Below are positions 39,925 through 50,422 of a stretch of 64,000 nt of DNA, piece after piece (position 1 is the first letter of the stretch; each line of letters begins with the position of its first letter). Made by a program: the position numbers and the translations under genes. This DNA is from Proteiniphilum sp. (GTDB lineage Bacteria; Bacteroidota; Bacteroidia; Bacteroidales; Dysgonomonadaceae). Below the pieces are notes generated by a model. That model was not told where the DNA came from, made no database searches, and saw only the letters and a program-made list of their open reading frames with translations. Location of the stretch: the NCBI GenBank assembly GCA_028709605.1, contig JAQVWR010000004.1, positions 1-64,000 of the forward strand, in the 5' to 3' direction.

Positions 39925-42555
39925 TTGATTATGGAGATTGCAAGCAAGTACAACCCTGCCGAGGTAGAAGAGAAGTGGTATCAGTACTGGATGGAGCACA
40001 ATCTGTTCCACTCCGTGCCGGATGAACGGGAACCCTATACCATTGTCATCCCCCCACCGAACGTCACCGGCGTCCTGCATATGGGCCACATGCTCAACAA
40101 TACCATCCAGGATGTGCTGGTGCGGCGCGCCCGCATGCAGGGGAAGAATGCCTGTTGGGTGCCCGGCACCGACCATGCCTCCATCGCCACCGAGGCAAAG
40201 GTGGTGAACCGTCTTGCCTCACAAGGTATCAAAAAGAGCGACCTCACCCGCGAGCAGTTCCTCAACCATGCCTGGGAATGGACCCGTGAGCACGGGGGAA
40301 TCATCTTAGAGCAACTGAAGAAGCTGGGTGCCTCCTGCGACTGGGAACGTACGGCCTTCACCATGGATGAGGCACGCTCCGAGAGTGTGCTGCGCGTTTT
40401 CTGCGACCTCTATGACAAGGGGCTGATCTACCGCGGCGTGCGGATGGTCAACTGGGATCCGAAGGCGCTCACCGCCCTGTCGGACGAGGAGGTGATCCAC
40501 AAAGAGGTGAACGGCAAGCTCTATTATCTGCAATACAAGATCGAGGGGGATCCCGACGGTGGTTATGCCGTGGTGGCTACCACCCGCCCGGAGACCATCA
40601 TGGGCGACACGGCGATGTGCATCAACCCCAACGACCCGAAGAACGCACATCTGAAAGGCAAGAAGGTGATCGTTCCGCTGATTGACCGCGTGATTCCGGT
40701 GATCGAGGATGAATATGTGGACATCGAGTTCGGCACCGGCTGCCTGAAGGTGACGCCGGCACATGACGTAAACGACTATATGCTGGGAGAGAAGTATAAC
40801 CTCCCCTCTATCGACATCTTTAACCCCGACGGCACACTCAACGAACATGGGGCAATGTACGCCGGGATGGATCGTTTTGCCGTTCGCAAACAGATCGAAA
40901 AGGATCTGGCGGCTGCGGGACTGATGGAGAAAACAGAACCCTACACCAACAAAGTGGGCTTCTCGGAACGGACCGACGAGGCGATTGAGCCCAAGCTTTC
41001 AATGCAGTGGTTCCTGAAGATGGATGAGCTGGCCCGCCCGGCTGCCGAGGCGGTGGAGAACGACATCATCACATTTTATCCGGAGAAGTATAAGAACACC
41101 TACCGCCACTGGATGGAGAACATCAAGGACTGGTGTATCAGCCGCCAACTCTGGTGGGGACACCGTATCCCGGCCTACTTCCTCCCGCAGGGGGGCGTTG
41201 TGGTAGGCATGACCCGCGAGGAGGCGTTTGAAAAGGCGAAACAGATGGTGAACTACCCCCTCACCATCGACGATTTGAAGCAGGATGAGGATGTGCTCGA
41301 CACCTGGTTTTCCTCCTGGCTCTGGCCAATCTCCGTCTTCGACGGCATCCGGAAACCGGACAACCGCGAGATCCGTTACTATTACCCCACCAGCGACCTG
41401 GTGACGGGACCCGACATCATCTTCTTCTGGGTGGCCCGCATGATCATGTCGGGCTATGCATACCGACAGGAGCCTTGCTTTCGGAACGTCTACTTCACCG
41501 GCATCGTACGCGACAAGCTGGGACGGAAGATGTCGAAGCAGCTGGGCAACTCACCCGACCCGATTGATCTGATGAACCAATATGGTGCCGACGGGGTCCG
41601 TATGGGCATGCTGCTCTCCTCCGCAGCCGGCAACGACCTGCTGTTCGATGAGACCCTCTGCGAGCAGGGACGCAACTTCAACAACAAGATATGGAACGCT
41701 TTCCGCCTGATCAAAGGGTGGGAAACCGACAACTCCCTCCCCCGGCCGGAGTCGGCACGGATCGCCATCGACTGGTTCGGCAGCAAGCTCTCCGAGACCA
41801 TCACGGAACTGGACGATCTCTTTTCCAAGTACCGCCTCTCGGAGGCGCTGATGCTCCTCTACAAGCTCTTCTGGGATGAGTTCTCCTCCTGGTACCTGGA
41901 GATGATCAAGCCGGCCTACCAGCAACCCATCGACAGCGAGACCTACCGGGTAACACTGGACTATTTCGATGCTTTGCTCCGCCTGCTCCACCCCTTTATG
42001 CCCTTTATCACCGAAGAGCTGTGGCAGGCACTGCAACAGAGAGCAGCGGGCGAGAGCATCATGACAGCGATGCAGCCGAGAGAAAAGACAACCGACAAAC
42101 CGTTACTGGCCGACTTTGAGCTGGTGAAGCAGGTGATCGCCGGTGTACGCACCATCCGGCTAGAGAAGAACATCCCCAACAGAGATGCCCTGGAGCTGCA
42201 GGTGGCCGGCCATCACGATGCACGCTACGACAGCGTGATTTCAAAGATGTGCCACCTGACCTCCGTCACCGCTGTCTCTGACAAACAGGCCGGAGCGGCT
42301 GTCTTTATGGTGGGTACCACCGAATACTCCGTGCCATTGGCCGATAAGATGGATGTGGAAGCAGAGCTGCAGAAGCTGAAGGGCGAGCTGGAGTATACCG
42401 AAGGATTCCTGTTGTCGGTTAACAGGAAGCTGGGTAACGAGCGGTTTGTGCAGAACGCAAAGCCGGAGATCGTGGAGAACGAGCGCAGGAAAAAAGCGGA
42501 TGCCGAAAGCAAGATCGCATCGCTGAAAGAGAGCATCGCCGCGTTAGAAGGATAA
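39925..42555 (+). CDS. valS: Valyl-tRNA synthetase (start likely 39931)
   Basis: [46 protein letters not shown]-type [16 protein letters not shown]. Confidence 0.98.
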   Translation: MIMEIASKYNPAEVEEKWYQYWMEHNLFHSVPDEREPYTIVIPPPNVTGVLHMGHMLNNTIQDVLVRRARMQGKNACWVPGTDHASIATEAKVVNRLASQGIKKSDLTREQFLNHAWEWTREHGGIILEQLKKLGASCDWERTAFTMDEARSESVLRVFCDLYDKGLIYRGVRMVNWDPKALTALSDEEVIHKEVNGKLYYLQYKIEGDPDGGYAVVATTRPETIMGDTAMCINPNDPKNAHLKGKKVIVPLIDRVIPVIEDEYVDIEFGTGCLKVTPAHDVNDYMLGEKYNLPSIDIFNPDGTLNEHGAMYAGMDRFAVRKQIEKDLAAAGLMEKTEPYTNKVGFSERTDEAIEPKLSMQWFLKMDELARPAAEAVENDIITFYPEKYKNTYRHWMENIKDWCISRQLWWGHRIPAYFLPQGGVVVGMTREEAFEKAKQMVNYPLTIDDLKQDEDVLDTWFSSWLWPISVFDGIRKPDNREIRYYYPTSDLVTGPDIIFFWVARMIMSGYAYRQEPCFRNVYFTGIVRDKLGRKMSKQLGNSPDPIDLMNQYGADGVRMGMLLSSAAGNDLLFDETLCEQGRNFNNKIWNAFRLIKGWETDNSLPRPESARIAIDWFGSKLSETITELDDLFSKYRLSEALMLLYKLFWDEFSSWYLEMIKPAYQQPIDSETYRVTLDYFDALLRLLHPFMPFITEELWQALQQRAAGESIMTAMQPREKTTDKPLLADFELVKQVIAGVRTIRLEKNIPNRDALELQVAGHHDARYDSVISKMCHLTSVTAVSDKQAGAAVFMVGTTEYSVPLADKMDVEAELQKLKGELEYTEGFLLSVNRKLGNERFVQNAKPEIVENERRKKADAESKIASLKESIAALEG

Positions 42556-42642
42556 CACCGACCAGAACCCGGATAGTTTTTCTGAAGGGAAACGCACGAC
42601 TACAAACCGAAGATGCTTCATAAACCCCTGTAGTCGGACGAT

Positions 42643-43389
42643 TCAAAACTCCAGATAGGGTTGCAATCGGTTGATATCTTCCTCAGTGAAGGCCTCCAGC
42701 ATCGCCAGCTCACGGATCGACCGGATGTCTCCCTTCTTTCGCCGCAGGTTCACGATGGCCTGTACCTGACTATAGCTGAGATAGGGATGGCGAAGCAGCT
42801 CCCGGAACTCGGCACGGTTTACCGACAGACGGTGGCAGACACTGTCTGGCGCGATATAGGGCGATATGCGGCCATACAACTCCCCGTCGACCCCATACAC
42901 CTCCAATAGCTGCTCTTTTCGCACAAAGCCTCCCAGCAGTTCGCGGTACTTCACAATGCGGGCGGCATAACTGCTGCCAATACCCGGAATCATTTTCCAG
43001 CGGGCTGTATCCGCTTCATTCAGAGAAATGGTCTCACCGGGGGTCAGTTTCACTGCAACGGGATAGAAAGCATCGTTGTCGCCCGCATGCCGGATCCGAA
43101 AATCCCCCCGATCTGTTGTCGTTCCTGCCGCCACATCCCCCGCTTTTCGTTTCAGCCCCTCTGTTTCCCAGTCGCTGCCCGTGGGCGCGGCAGGTTCCCG
43201 TAACTTCCAACTGCTGCGGTACTGCTCAAATGCCCGGATCAGTGAATCGTTTTGCTGCAACACCCTGTCGGAAGAGTGACGATAGCTGAGCAGGATGTTC
43301 AGGATCAGCGTCAGCACAATGAGAATCAGCAACAGGAGCACTGCGAGCCTGGAGCCTCTCTGAAAATAGAGAAAATCTTTCCAGTGCAT
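42643..43389 (-). CDS. Helix-hairpin-helix (ComEA-like) membrane-anchored protein
   Basis: N-terminal TM segment; SLNEADTARWKMIPGIGSSYAARIVKYRELLGGF and a second HhH near the C-terminus. Confidence 0.87.
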   Translation of the reverse strand: MHWKDFLYFQRGSRLAVLLLLILIVLTLILNILLSYRHSSDRVLQQNDSLIRAFEQYRSSWKLREPAAPTGSDWETEGLKRKAGDVAAGTTTDRGDFRIRHAGDNDAFYPVAVKLTPGETISLNEADTARWKMIPGIGSSYAARIVKYRELLGGFVRKEQLLEVYGVDGELYGRISPYIAPDSVCHRLSVNRAEFRELLRHPYLSYSQVQAIVNLRRKKGDIRSIRELAMLEAFTEEDINRLQPYLEF

Positions 43390-43525
43390 GAAAATGAGCG
43401 ATTAATATTCAGCACGGTAAAGTTATAAAATATCTTGTTTTCCCTTTTGATAAAGAGGCAGAAATTGTACCTTTGGGCGTTGAATGTCAGAAAATGCTTC
43501 TGTTCAACCTTGATTTCCGCTGCCT

Positions 43526-44758
43526 ATGGTATTGAATTACATCTGGATCGCCTTCTTTCTCGTCGCTCTGGCGGTGGCGCTGGTGAAGCTGCTCTTCTTC
43601 GGTGACATGCAGGTCTTCACCGACATCATGAACTCGACCTACGACACTGCCCGTACCGGCTTTGAGATCTCTCTCGGACTGACGGGCGTGCTCTCCCTCT
43701 GGCTGGGGGTGATGAAGATCGGCGAACGGGGCGGCATGGTGGATCTGTTCTCCCGCGCGGTAGCTCCCCTCTTCTCCCGCCTCTTCCCTGACCTCCCGAA
43801 GAATCACCCGGCAGCGGGTTCGATGCTGATGAACATCTCGGCCAATATGCTGGGCCTCGACAACGCGGCCACTCCTTTCGGACTGAAAGCAATGCAACAG
43901 CTCCAGGAGATCAACCCTCAGAAAGAGCAGGCCTCCAACCCGATGATCATGTTCCTGGTGCTCAATGCCTCAGGACTCACCCTGATCCCGGTCACCGTGA
44001 TGGTCTACCGTGCGCAGCTGGGGGCCGCCAATCCGGCCGATGTCTTTATCCCCATCATGATCGCCACCTTCGCCGCCACCCTGGCAGGAGTGATTGCCGT
44101 CTGCCTCCGACAGGGAATCAATATCTTCCAGCGGGCGATCATGGGCTTCCTGATCGGTATGTGCGGCATCATTGCCGCCACGGTTCTGCTGTTCCGGACG
44201 ATGCCACAGGAGCAGATCAACATCGTCTCCAGCCTGGCGGCCAATGTGATTCTCTTCTCCATCATCTGCCTCTTTATCGTGAAGGCGCTGCGCAGGAAGA
44301 TCAATATCTTCGAGGCATTTATCGACGGGGCGAAGGATGGTTTCAAAACCGCCGTCACCATCATCCCCTACCTCATCGCGATTCTGGTGGGCATCGGCGT
44401 CTTCCGTGCCTCGGGTGCGATGGATTTTTTGATGGACGGATTGAGAAGCCTGGTGGCGATGACGGGCAGCGACACCCGCTGGGTGGACGGCATGCCCACT
44501 GCGTTGATGAAACCCCTCAGCGGCAGCGGTGCACGGGGAATGATGATCGACACGATGAAAAACTTCGGCGCCGACTCTTTTGCCGGTCGCCTGTCCGGTG
44601 TGCTGCAAGGTGCCACCGACACCACCTTCTACATCGTGGCTGTTTATTACGGTGCGGTGAACATCAAAAATTCGCGCTACACCGTTCCCTATGCGCTTTT
44701 GGCTGACTTGGCAGGGGTAATTGCCGCCATTTTCACGGCCTACCTCTTTTTCGGGTAG
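43526..44758 (+). CDS. Nucleoside-recognition / spore-maturation (SpmA-SpmB fusion-like) membrane protein
   Basis: STYDTARTGFEISLGLTGVLSLWLGVMKIGERGGMVDLFSRAVAPLFSRLFPDLPKNHPAAGSMLMNISANMLGLDNAATPFGLKAM and SpmB-like second half. Confidence 0.9.
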   Translation: MVLNYIWIAFFLVALAVALVKLLFFGDMQVFTDIMNSTYDTARTGFEISLGLTGVLSLWLGVMKIGERGGMVDLFSRAVAPLFSRLFPDLPKNHPAAGSMLMNISANMLGLDNAATPFGLKAMQQLQEINPQKEQASNPMIMFLVLNASGLTLIPVTVMVYRAQLGAANPADVFIPIMIATFAATLAGVIAVCLRQGINIFQRAIMGFLIGMCGIIAATVLLFRTMPQEQINIVSSLAANVILFSIICLFIVKALRRKINIFEAFIDGAKDGFKTAVTIIPYLIAILVGIGVFRASGAMDFLMDGLRSLVAMTGSDTRWVDGMPTALMKPLSGSGARGMMIDTMKNFGADSFAGRLSGVLQGATDTTFYIVAVYYGAVNIKNSRYTVPYALLADLAGVIAAIFTAYLFFG

Positions 44759-44798
44759 CAAACAGGCGACCCTCAAAGTTAATAAAACTTAATAAACG

Positions 44799-45227
44799 AT
44801 GGCTATCACTTTTCAATCGGAAAACATTTCCTTTCCCCGGCAGATCAAAAAACGGGAAACGGCAAACTGGATCAAATCCGTTGCCGTCGGCTACGACAAG
44901 AATGTTGGCGAGCTCTCCTACCTCTTTTGTGACGATCAGAAGATCCTGGAGGTGAACCGGCACTACCTGCAGCATGATTTTTTTACCGACATCATCACCT
45001 TCGATTACACCGAAGGGGATACCCTGTCGGGAGATATCTTTATCAGCCTGGAGACAGTGCGCAGCAATTCACAAAAGTACCACACTCCTTTTGAGGAAGA
45101 AGTGCGACGGGTCATAATCCACGGAGTGCTCCATCTCTGCGGACTGCGCGACAAGACGGAAAAGGAGCAGAAAGCAATGAGGACAGCCGAGGAGCAGGCA
45201 CTCAATCTGCTGAAAAAGATCCCCTGA
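44799..45227 (+). CDS. ybeY: Endoribonuclease YbeY (rRNA maturation)
   Basis: DIITFDYTEGDTLSGDIFISLETV and metal-binding HGVLHLCGLRDKTEKEQKAM. Confidence 0.95.
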   Translation: MAITFQSENISFPRQIKKRETANWIKSVAVGYDKNVGELSYLFCDDQKILEVNRHYLQHDFFTDIITFDYTEGDTLSGDIFISLETVRSNSQKYHTPFEEEVRRVIIHGVLHLCGLRDKTEKEQKAMRTAEEQALNLLKKIP

Positions 45228-45291
45228 CCATTTACAAAACGACCCAAAAACGTCCCGACTATTCACATTTGTAAACCAACCCTTATCTATT

Positions 45292-45495
45292 ATGTTCCAA
45301 CCCTTCTCCCTGATGTTCTACAACACCGGGAACTTCTACGATACCGTCGATGATCCGCTCACGATGGACGATGACTTTAACCCCGACGGCTTCCGGAAAT
45401 GGACGGAAAAACGGTTCAATGATAAGGTGGAAAAATTGACAAATGTAATCACGGAGATCGTTCATCCCAACCACCCCGATATTATCGGTTATTAA
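45292..45495 (+). pseudogene. Truncated endonuclease/exonuclease/phosphatase-family N-terminus
   Basis: FQPFSLMFYNTGNFYDTVDDPLTMDDDFNPDGFRKWTEKRFNDKVEKLTNVI...PDIIGY resembles the N-terminus of this family but stops after 67 aa; mnmG follows immediately. Confidence 0.7.
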
Positions 45496-45529
45496 CAGTT
45501 CAATCCTCCGGTAACATTTTCTTTTTTAG

Positions 45530-45537
45530 TAAATTTG
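45530..45537 (+). promoter_or_regulatory. -7 element of mnmG promoter
   Basis: TAAATTTG matches TAnnTTTG, 18 nt before the mnmG ATG at 45556; -33 weak. Confidence 0.4.
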
Positions 45538-45555
45538 CAACTCCGAAAACAAATC

Positions 45556-47430
45556 ATGAAGTTCAATTACGATATCATTGTGGTAGGCGCGGGACATGCC
45601 GGGTGTGAAGCAGCGACGACAGCAGCCAATATGGGCTCGAAGACGCTGCTCATCACCATGGATATGAACAAGATTGCCCAAATGAGCTGCAACCCGGCCG
45701 TGGGCGGGGTGGCCAAGGGGCAGATCGTGCGCGAGATCGATGCACTGGGAGGACAGACGGGGATCGTAAGCGACCGTACCGCCATCCAGTTCCGCATGCT
45801 GAACCGGTCGAAAGGCCCCGCAATGTGGAGTCCCCGCGTACAGAGCGACCGAATGAAATTTATCGAAACCTGGCGGGGGATCATCGAAAATACGCCCAAT
45901 CTCTACATGTGGCAGGACACCGTGACAGAGCTTAGCTTCGACCGACAAAGCGTAACAGGGGTGAAAACCCGCATGGGGGTCACCTTTACGGCCAAAGCAG
46001 TGATCCTCACCAACGGCACCTTCCTGAACGGACTGATCCATATCGGCAAAGTTCAGATCAGCGGCGGACGCATCGCCGAGCCAGCTTCCACCGGGCTGAC
46101 CGAACAACTGCGAGAGACGGGGTTCCGCACCGATCGGATGAAGACCGGCACCCCCGTACGGATCGATGGCCGAACAATCGACTACACTCAGCTGGAAGAA
46201 CAAAAAGGGGAAGTCGATTTCCATCAATTCTCCTATCTTCCACACGTGCAACGCACCCTCACACAGCGCAGCTGCTGGATCGCCTATACGTCGGAAAAGG
46301 TACACGCCGTCCTGCGGGAGGGACTTGCCGACTCACCCCTCTACAACGGACAGATCCGGAGCATCGGTCCCCGTTACTGTCCCAGCATCGAGACAAAGAT
46401 CGTCACCTTCTCCGAGAAAACCAGCCATCAGCTCTTTCTCGAACCGGAGGGAGAGACCACACAGGAGTACTACCTCAACGGCTTCTCCTCCTCTCTTCCC
46501 CTGGAAACACAGATAAAGGCGCTGCAATGCATCCCGGCTTTCCGGAACGCCCATATATTCCGTCCCGGTTACGCCATCGAATACGACTTCTTCGATCCGA
46601 CACAACTCCACCCTACCCTCGAGACCAAAATGGTGAAGAATCTCTTTTTCGCGGGACAGATCAACGGTACCACCGGTTACGAAGAAGCCGCCGGACAGGG
46701 TATCATTGCCGGCATCAACGCTCATATCAACTGCTACGGCGGTGCCCCGTTTGTCTTGCATCGGGACGAAGCCTATATCGGCGTGCTGATCGACGACCTG
46801 ATCACCAAAGGCGTGGATGAGCCCTACCGGATGTTTACCTCCCGCGCGGAGTACCGCATCCTCCTGCGCCAGGACAACGCCGATGAACGGCTCACCCGCA
46901 AAGGATATGAGCTGGGACTGGCCTCGAAGGAACGTATGGACCTGCTCTCCCGCAAGGAGGAAAAGGTGGAAGAGATCATCGGTTTTGTCAACAACTTCTC
47001 CATCAAGTCAGGCCGGATCAATCCTTTCCTGGAAAGCATTGGAACCGCCCCGCTGAAACAGGGCGTGAAACTGATCGACCTGTTGGCCCGGCCGCACATC
47101 GACCTGGAAATGATGGCCCAGGAAGTGTCCCCCTTACGGGAACTGCTGGACAGCATGGATGAACGGAAAGAGGAGATCCTTGAATCCGCCAATATCCGGA
47201 TCAAATACAACGGCTACATCAAACGGGAACAGATCATGGCCGACAAGATCACCCGCTTAGAGGAGATCCGTATCAAGGACAAGTTCAACTACAACGAGAT
47301 CCAGTCGCTCTCTACCGAAGCCAGACAGAAACTGACCCGGATCAATCCGGAAACCATTGCCCAAGCTGGTAGAATACCGGGCGTATCGCCCAACGATATC
47401 TCGGTGCTGCTGGTGTTGCTGGGCAGATAA
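45556..47430 (+). CDS. mnmG: tRNA uridine-5-carboxymethylaminomethyl modification enzyme MnmG (GidA)
   Basis: MKFNYDIIVVGAGHAGCEAATTAANMGSKTLLITMD, CNPAVGGVAKGQIVREIDALGG; ORF track start 45535 is 7 codons upstream. Confidence 0.98.
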   Translation: MKFNYDIIVVGAGHAGCEAATTAANMGSKTLLITMDMNKIAQMSCNPAVGGVAKGQIVREIDALGGQTGIVSDRTAIQFRMLNRSKGPAMWSPRVQSDRMKFIETWRGIIENTPNLYMWQDTVTELSFDRQSVTGVKTRMGVTFTAKAVILTNGTFLNGLIHIGKVQISGGRIAEPASTGLTEQLRETGFRTDRMKTGTPVRIDGRTIDYTQLEEQKGEVDFHQFSYLPHVQRTLTQRSCWIAYTSEKVHAVLREGLADSPLYNGQIRSIGPRYCPSIETKIVTFSEKTSHQLFLEPEGETTQEYYLNGFSSSLPLETQIKALQCIPAFRNAHIFRPGYAIEYDFFDPTQLHPTLETKMVKNLFFAGQINGTTGYEEAAGQGIIAGINAHINCYGGAPFVLHRDEAYIGVLIDDLITKGVDEPYRMFTSRAEYRILLRQDNADERLTRKGYELGLASKERMDLLSRKEEKVEEIIGFVNNFSIKSGRINPFLESIGTAPLKQGVKLIDLLARPHIDLEMMAQEVSPLRELLDSMDERKEEILESANIRIKYNGYIKREQIMADKITRLEEIRIKDKFNYNEIQSLSTEARQKLTRINPETIAQAGRIPGVSPNDISVLLVLLGR

Positions 47431-47438
47431 GCAGAAAA

Positions 47439-47454
47439 TGTTTCACGTGGAACA
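47439..47454. other. parS: parS-like centromere site (ParB-binding)
   Basis: TGTTTCACGTGGAACA, 15/16 to TGTTTCACGTGAAACA and a full match to TGTTNCACGTGNAACA; intergenic between mnmG and apt. Confidence 0.88.
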
Positions 47455-47488
47455 ATTCAGAAAAACAAAGACCTTTAATAAACAAACA

Positions 47489-48019
47489 ATGAGCATCAAA
47501 AAACTAACAGCCGCCGTCAGGAATATCCCCGATTTTCCTATTCCCGGAATACAGTTCAAAGACATTACCACCCTCTTCCAATCGCCCGAACATCTCAAAG
47601 AGTTGTCGGATATCCTGTACGAAAGTTATAGGGAAAAAGGGATCACAAAGGTGGTTGGTATTGAATCGAGGGGTTTCTTCATGGGACCGGCGGTCGCCAT
47701 CCGCTTAGGAGCAGGATTTGTCCCGATCCGCAAACCGGGGAAACTACCCTATCGGGTGATCGAGGAGACCTACACCAAAGAATATGGAGAAGATGCCATT
47801 CAGATCCATGAGGACGCACTCACCGATAAGGATGTGGTCCTGATCCATGATGATCTGCTGGCGACCGGCGGGACGATGGTGGCAGCCTACAACTTGGTGA
47901 AAAAACTGGGCGTGCAGAAAATCTATATCAATTTTCTAATTGAACTGGAGGAGTTGAAAGGGCGCTCACTCTTTCCGGAAGAGGTGGAAGTAAGCTCCAT
48001 CCTGAAGTTTTCAATATAA
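47489..48019 (+). CDS. apt: Adenine phosphoribosyltransferase
   Basis: KKLTAAVRNIPDFPIPGIQFKDITTLFQ, VVLIHDDLLATGGTMVAAYNLV PRPP motif. The track start 47357 overlaps mnmG and reads through parS, so the 47489 ATG is preferred. Confidence 0.97.
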   Translation: MSIKKLTAAVRNIPDFPIPGIQFKDITTLFQSPEHLKELSDILYESYREKGITKVVGIESRGFFMGPAVAIRLGAGFVPIRKPGKLPYRVIEETYTKEYGEDAIQIHEDALTDKDVVLIHDDLLATGGTMVAAYNLVKKLGVQKIYINFLIELEELKGRSLFPEEVEVSSILKFSI

Positions 48020-48083
48020 AAGATCGCGATCACCTCTTTGGGCTCATTTTGTATCTTTGACGGCAGAACATTTTCCCAGGCAT

Positions 48084-49895
48084 ATGAACGATGAAATCAA
48101 AAATACCCTGGCAGTGATTCCGCATCAGCCGGGCTGTTACCAGTTTCTCGATGAAAAGGAGACGGTGATCTATGTGGGCAAGGCGAAGGATCTGAAAAAA
48201 AGAGTCTCCTCCTATTTCAACAAGCATCAGGAGCACCCGAAGACGCGAATCCTGGTCCGCCATATCCGGAAAATCAAATACATTGTGGTCAACACGGAAG
48301 AGGATACCTTTCTGCTGGAAAACAATCTCATCAAGCAGCTTCGTCCGCGGTACAACGTGATGCTGAAGGACGACAAGAGCTACCCTTCCATTGTCATCAA
48401 AAATGAATTCTTTCCCCGGGTATACAAAACACGCAACATCGTCAAAGACGGATCCCGCTACTTCGGCCCCTATACCTCGGTACAGTCGGTCAACGCACTG
48501 TTAAATATCTTCCGCAGCGTGTATAAAATACGCACCTGCCGGTTGCATCTCACGCCGGAAAATATTGCAGCCGGGAAATTCAATGTCTGCCTGCAGTACC
48601 ATATCAAAAAATGCAAAGGCCCCTGTGAGGGATTACAATCGCTGGATCACTACAACAGAAACATCAGCGAGATCACCGAGATACTGAAAGGGAACATCTC
48701 CCTCATCGAGAAACAGATCCGGGAAGAGATGCTTGCCCTTGCCGGCGGATTACGTTTCGAAGAGGCGCAGGAGCTGAAAGAGAAGCTGCTGCTGATCCGG
48801 AACTTCCGGGAGAAATCGCAGGTTGTCAGTACCTTCGGATACAATTTAGATGTCTTTTCCATGGAAGAGGATGAGCAGTCAGCCTATATCAATTACCTGC
48901 ATGTGGTAAACGGAGCCATCAACCAGGCCTATACCTTTGCGTACCGGAAGAAGCTGGATGAGACGCCGGAAGAACTGCTCGGTCTGGGCATCGTAGAGAT
49001 GCGACAACGTTTCGGGAGCCGGTCGAAAGAGATCATTGTTCCCTTCCTGCCCTACCTGAAACTGGCGGACGTGGAATTCACCATCCCGCAGAGAGGCGAT
49101 AAACGTACCCTGCTACAGTTGTCGGAGAAGAATGTAAAGCAGTTCAAGATCGACAAGCTGAAGAAAGCCGAGATGCTGAACCCCGAACAGCGGGCCACCC
49201 GGATCCTGAAGAGCATGCAAAAAGATCTTCAGTTAAAGGAGCTACCCCGACATATCGAGTGTTTCGACAACTCCAACATCCAGGGGACAAATCCGGTGGC
49301 AGCCTGCGTGGTATTCAGAAAAGCCAAACCGGCAAAAAAAGAGTATCGCCATTTCAACGTAAAGAGCGTGACAGGGCCCGATGATTACGCATCGATGCGC
49401 GAGATTGTGGAAAGACGCTACTCTCGGCTGCTTAACGAAGGCGCTCCCCTGCCCCAACTCATTGTCATTGACGGCGGTAAAGGACAACTGCACGCTGCCG
49501 TGGAATCGCTTCAGAAAATAGGGCTCTACGGCAAGATCGCCATCATCGGCATTGCAAAGCGGCTGGAAGAGATCTACTATCCCGGCGACTCTGTTCCGTT
49601 GTATATCGACAAGAATTCCGAAACGTTAAAACTTATCCAGCAGCTCCGCGATGAGGCGCATCGGTTTGGGATCACCTTTCACCGGCAGAAAAGGAGCAAG
49701 TCACAGATTGCTTCGGAACTCGACGGGGTGAAAGGCATCGGCAAAGAGACGAAGAAGAAACTGCTCACCCGGTTCAAGAGCATCAAACGGATCCGGGAGG
49801 CACCGCAAGAGGAGATCAGCGAACTGATCGGGAAAAGCAAAGCAGCGTTGATCCGACAGTGGATCGACGGCAACAACAACCAAACAGCAATATGA
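48084..49895 (+). CDS. uvrC: Excinuclease ABC subunit C
   Basis: IPHQPGCYQFLDEKETVIYVGKAKDLKKRVSSYF GIY-YIG domain, CFDNSNIQGTNPVAACVVF, C-terminal HhH. Confidence 0.98.
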   Translation: MNDEIKNTLAVIPHQPGCYQFLDEKETVIYVGKAKDLKKRVSSYFNKHQEHPKTRILVRHIRKIKYIVVNTEEDTFLLENNLIKQLRPRYNVMLKDDKSYPSIVIKNEFFPRVYKTRNIVKDGSRYFGPYTSVQSVNALLNIFRSVYKIRTCRLHLTPENIAAGKFNVCLQYHIKKCKGPCEGLQSLDHYNRNISEITEILKGNISLIEKQIREEMLALAGGLRFEEAQELKEKLLLIRNFREKSQVVSTFGYNLDVFSMEEDEQSAYINYLHVVNGAINQAYTFAYRKKLDETPEELLGLGIVEMRQRFGSRSKEIIVPFLPYLKLADVEFTIPQRGDKRTLLQLSEKNVKQFKIDKLKKAEMLNPEQRATRILKSMQKDLQLKELPRHIECFDNSNIQGTNPVAACVVFRKAKPAKKEYRHFNVKSVTGPDDYASMREIVERRYSRLLNEGAPLPQLIVIDGGKGQLHAAVESLQKIGLYGKIAIIGIAKRLEEIYYPGDSVPLYIDKNSETLKLIQQLRDEAHRFGITFHRQKRSKSQIASELDGVKGIGKETKKKLLTRFKSIKRIREAPQEEISELIGKSKAALIRQWIDGNNNQTAI

Positions 49896-50344
49896 GGATT
49901 CTGGTTCAACGGGTATCACATGCCACCGTACACATAAACGGTGAAAAGAAAAGCAGCATCGGAAGAGGGTTGTTGCTCTTTCTCGGCATCGAAGAGGAAG
50001 ATGACTACAAGGATATTGCCTATCTTTGCAGAAAGGTCGTTCAATTGCGTATATTTGACGACACCAACGGGGTGATGAACCTCTCGGTGTCGGATATCGG
50101 CGGCGAGCTGCTGGTGGTGTCGCAGTTCACCCTTCATGCCAGCACGAAAAAGGGAAACAGGCCCTCTTATATTCGTGCGGCAAAACCGGAGACAGCAATG
50201 CCTCTCTATGAACAATTCTGTAAGGAACTGGAACAGCTGTTACAGAAACAGGTACCAACAGGACAGTTTGGTGCCGATATGCAGGTAGAAATGATCAACG
50301 ACGGTCCGGTCACCATCTGGATCGATTCAAAAAACAGAGAATAG
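49892..50344 (+). CDS. dtd: D-aminoacyl-tRNA deacylase
   Basis: MRILVQRVSHATVHINGE, LLVVSQFTLHASTKKGNRPSYIRAAKPE; ATGA overlap with uvrC stop. Confidence 0.96.
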   Translation: MRILVQRVSHATVHINGEKKSSIGRGLLLFLGIEEEDDYKDIAYLCRKVVQLRIFDDTNGVMNLSVSDIGGELLVVSQFTLHASTKKGNRPSYIRAAKPETAMPLYEQFCKELEQLLQKQVPTGQFGADMQVEMINDGPVTIWIDSKNRE

Positions 50345-50422
50345 AGGACAATGGAGGAGACGCCAACAAGAAGGAAAAACTGAGAACAAAAGCTGAAAAC
50401 AATCATTAAACGATAACCCCAT

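Noticed and set aside
47357-47488. N-terminal extension of apt in the ORF track
   Set aside because: It overlaps mnmG and reads through parS (MFHVEQ); homologous Apt proteins begin near MSIKKLTAAVRNIPDFPIPG.
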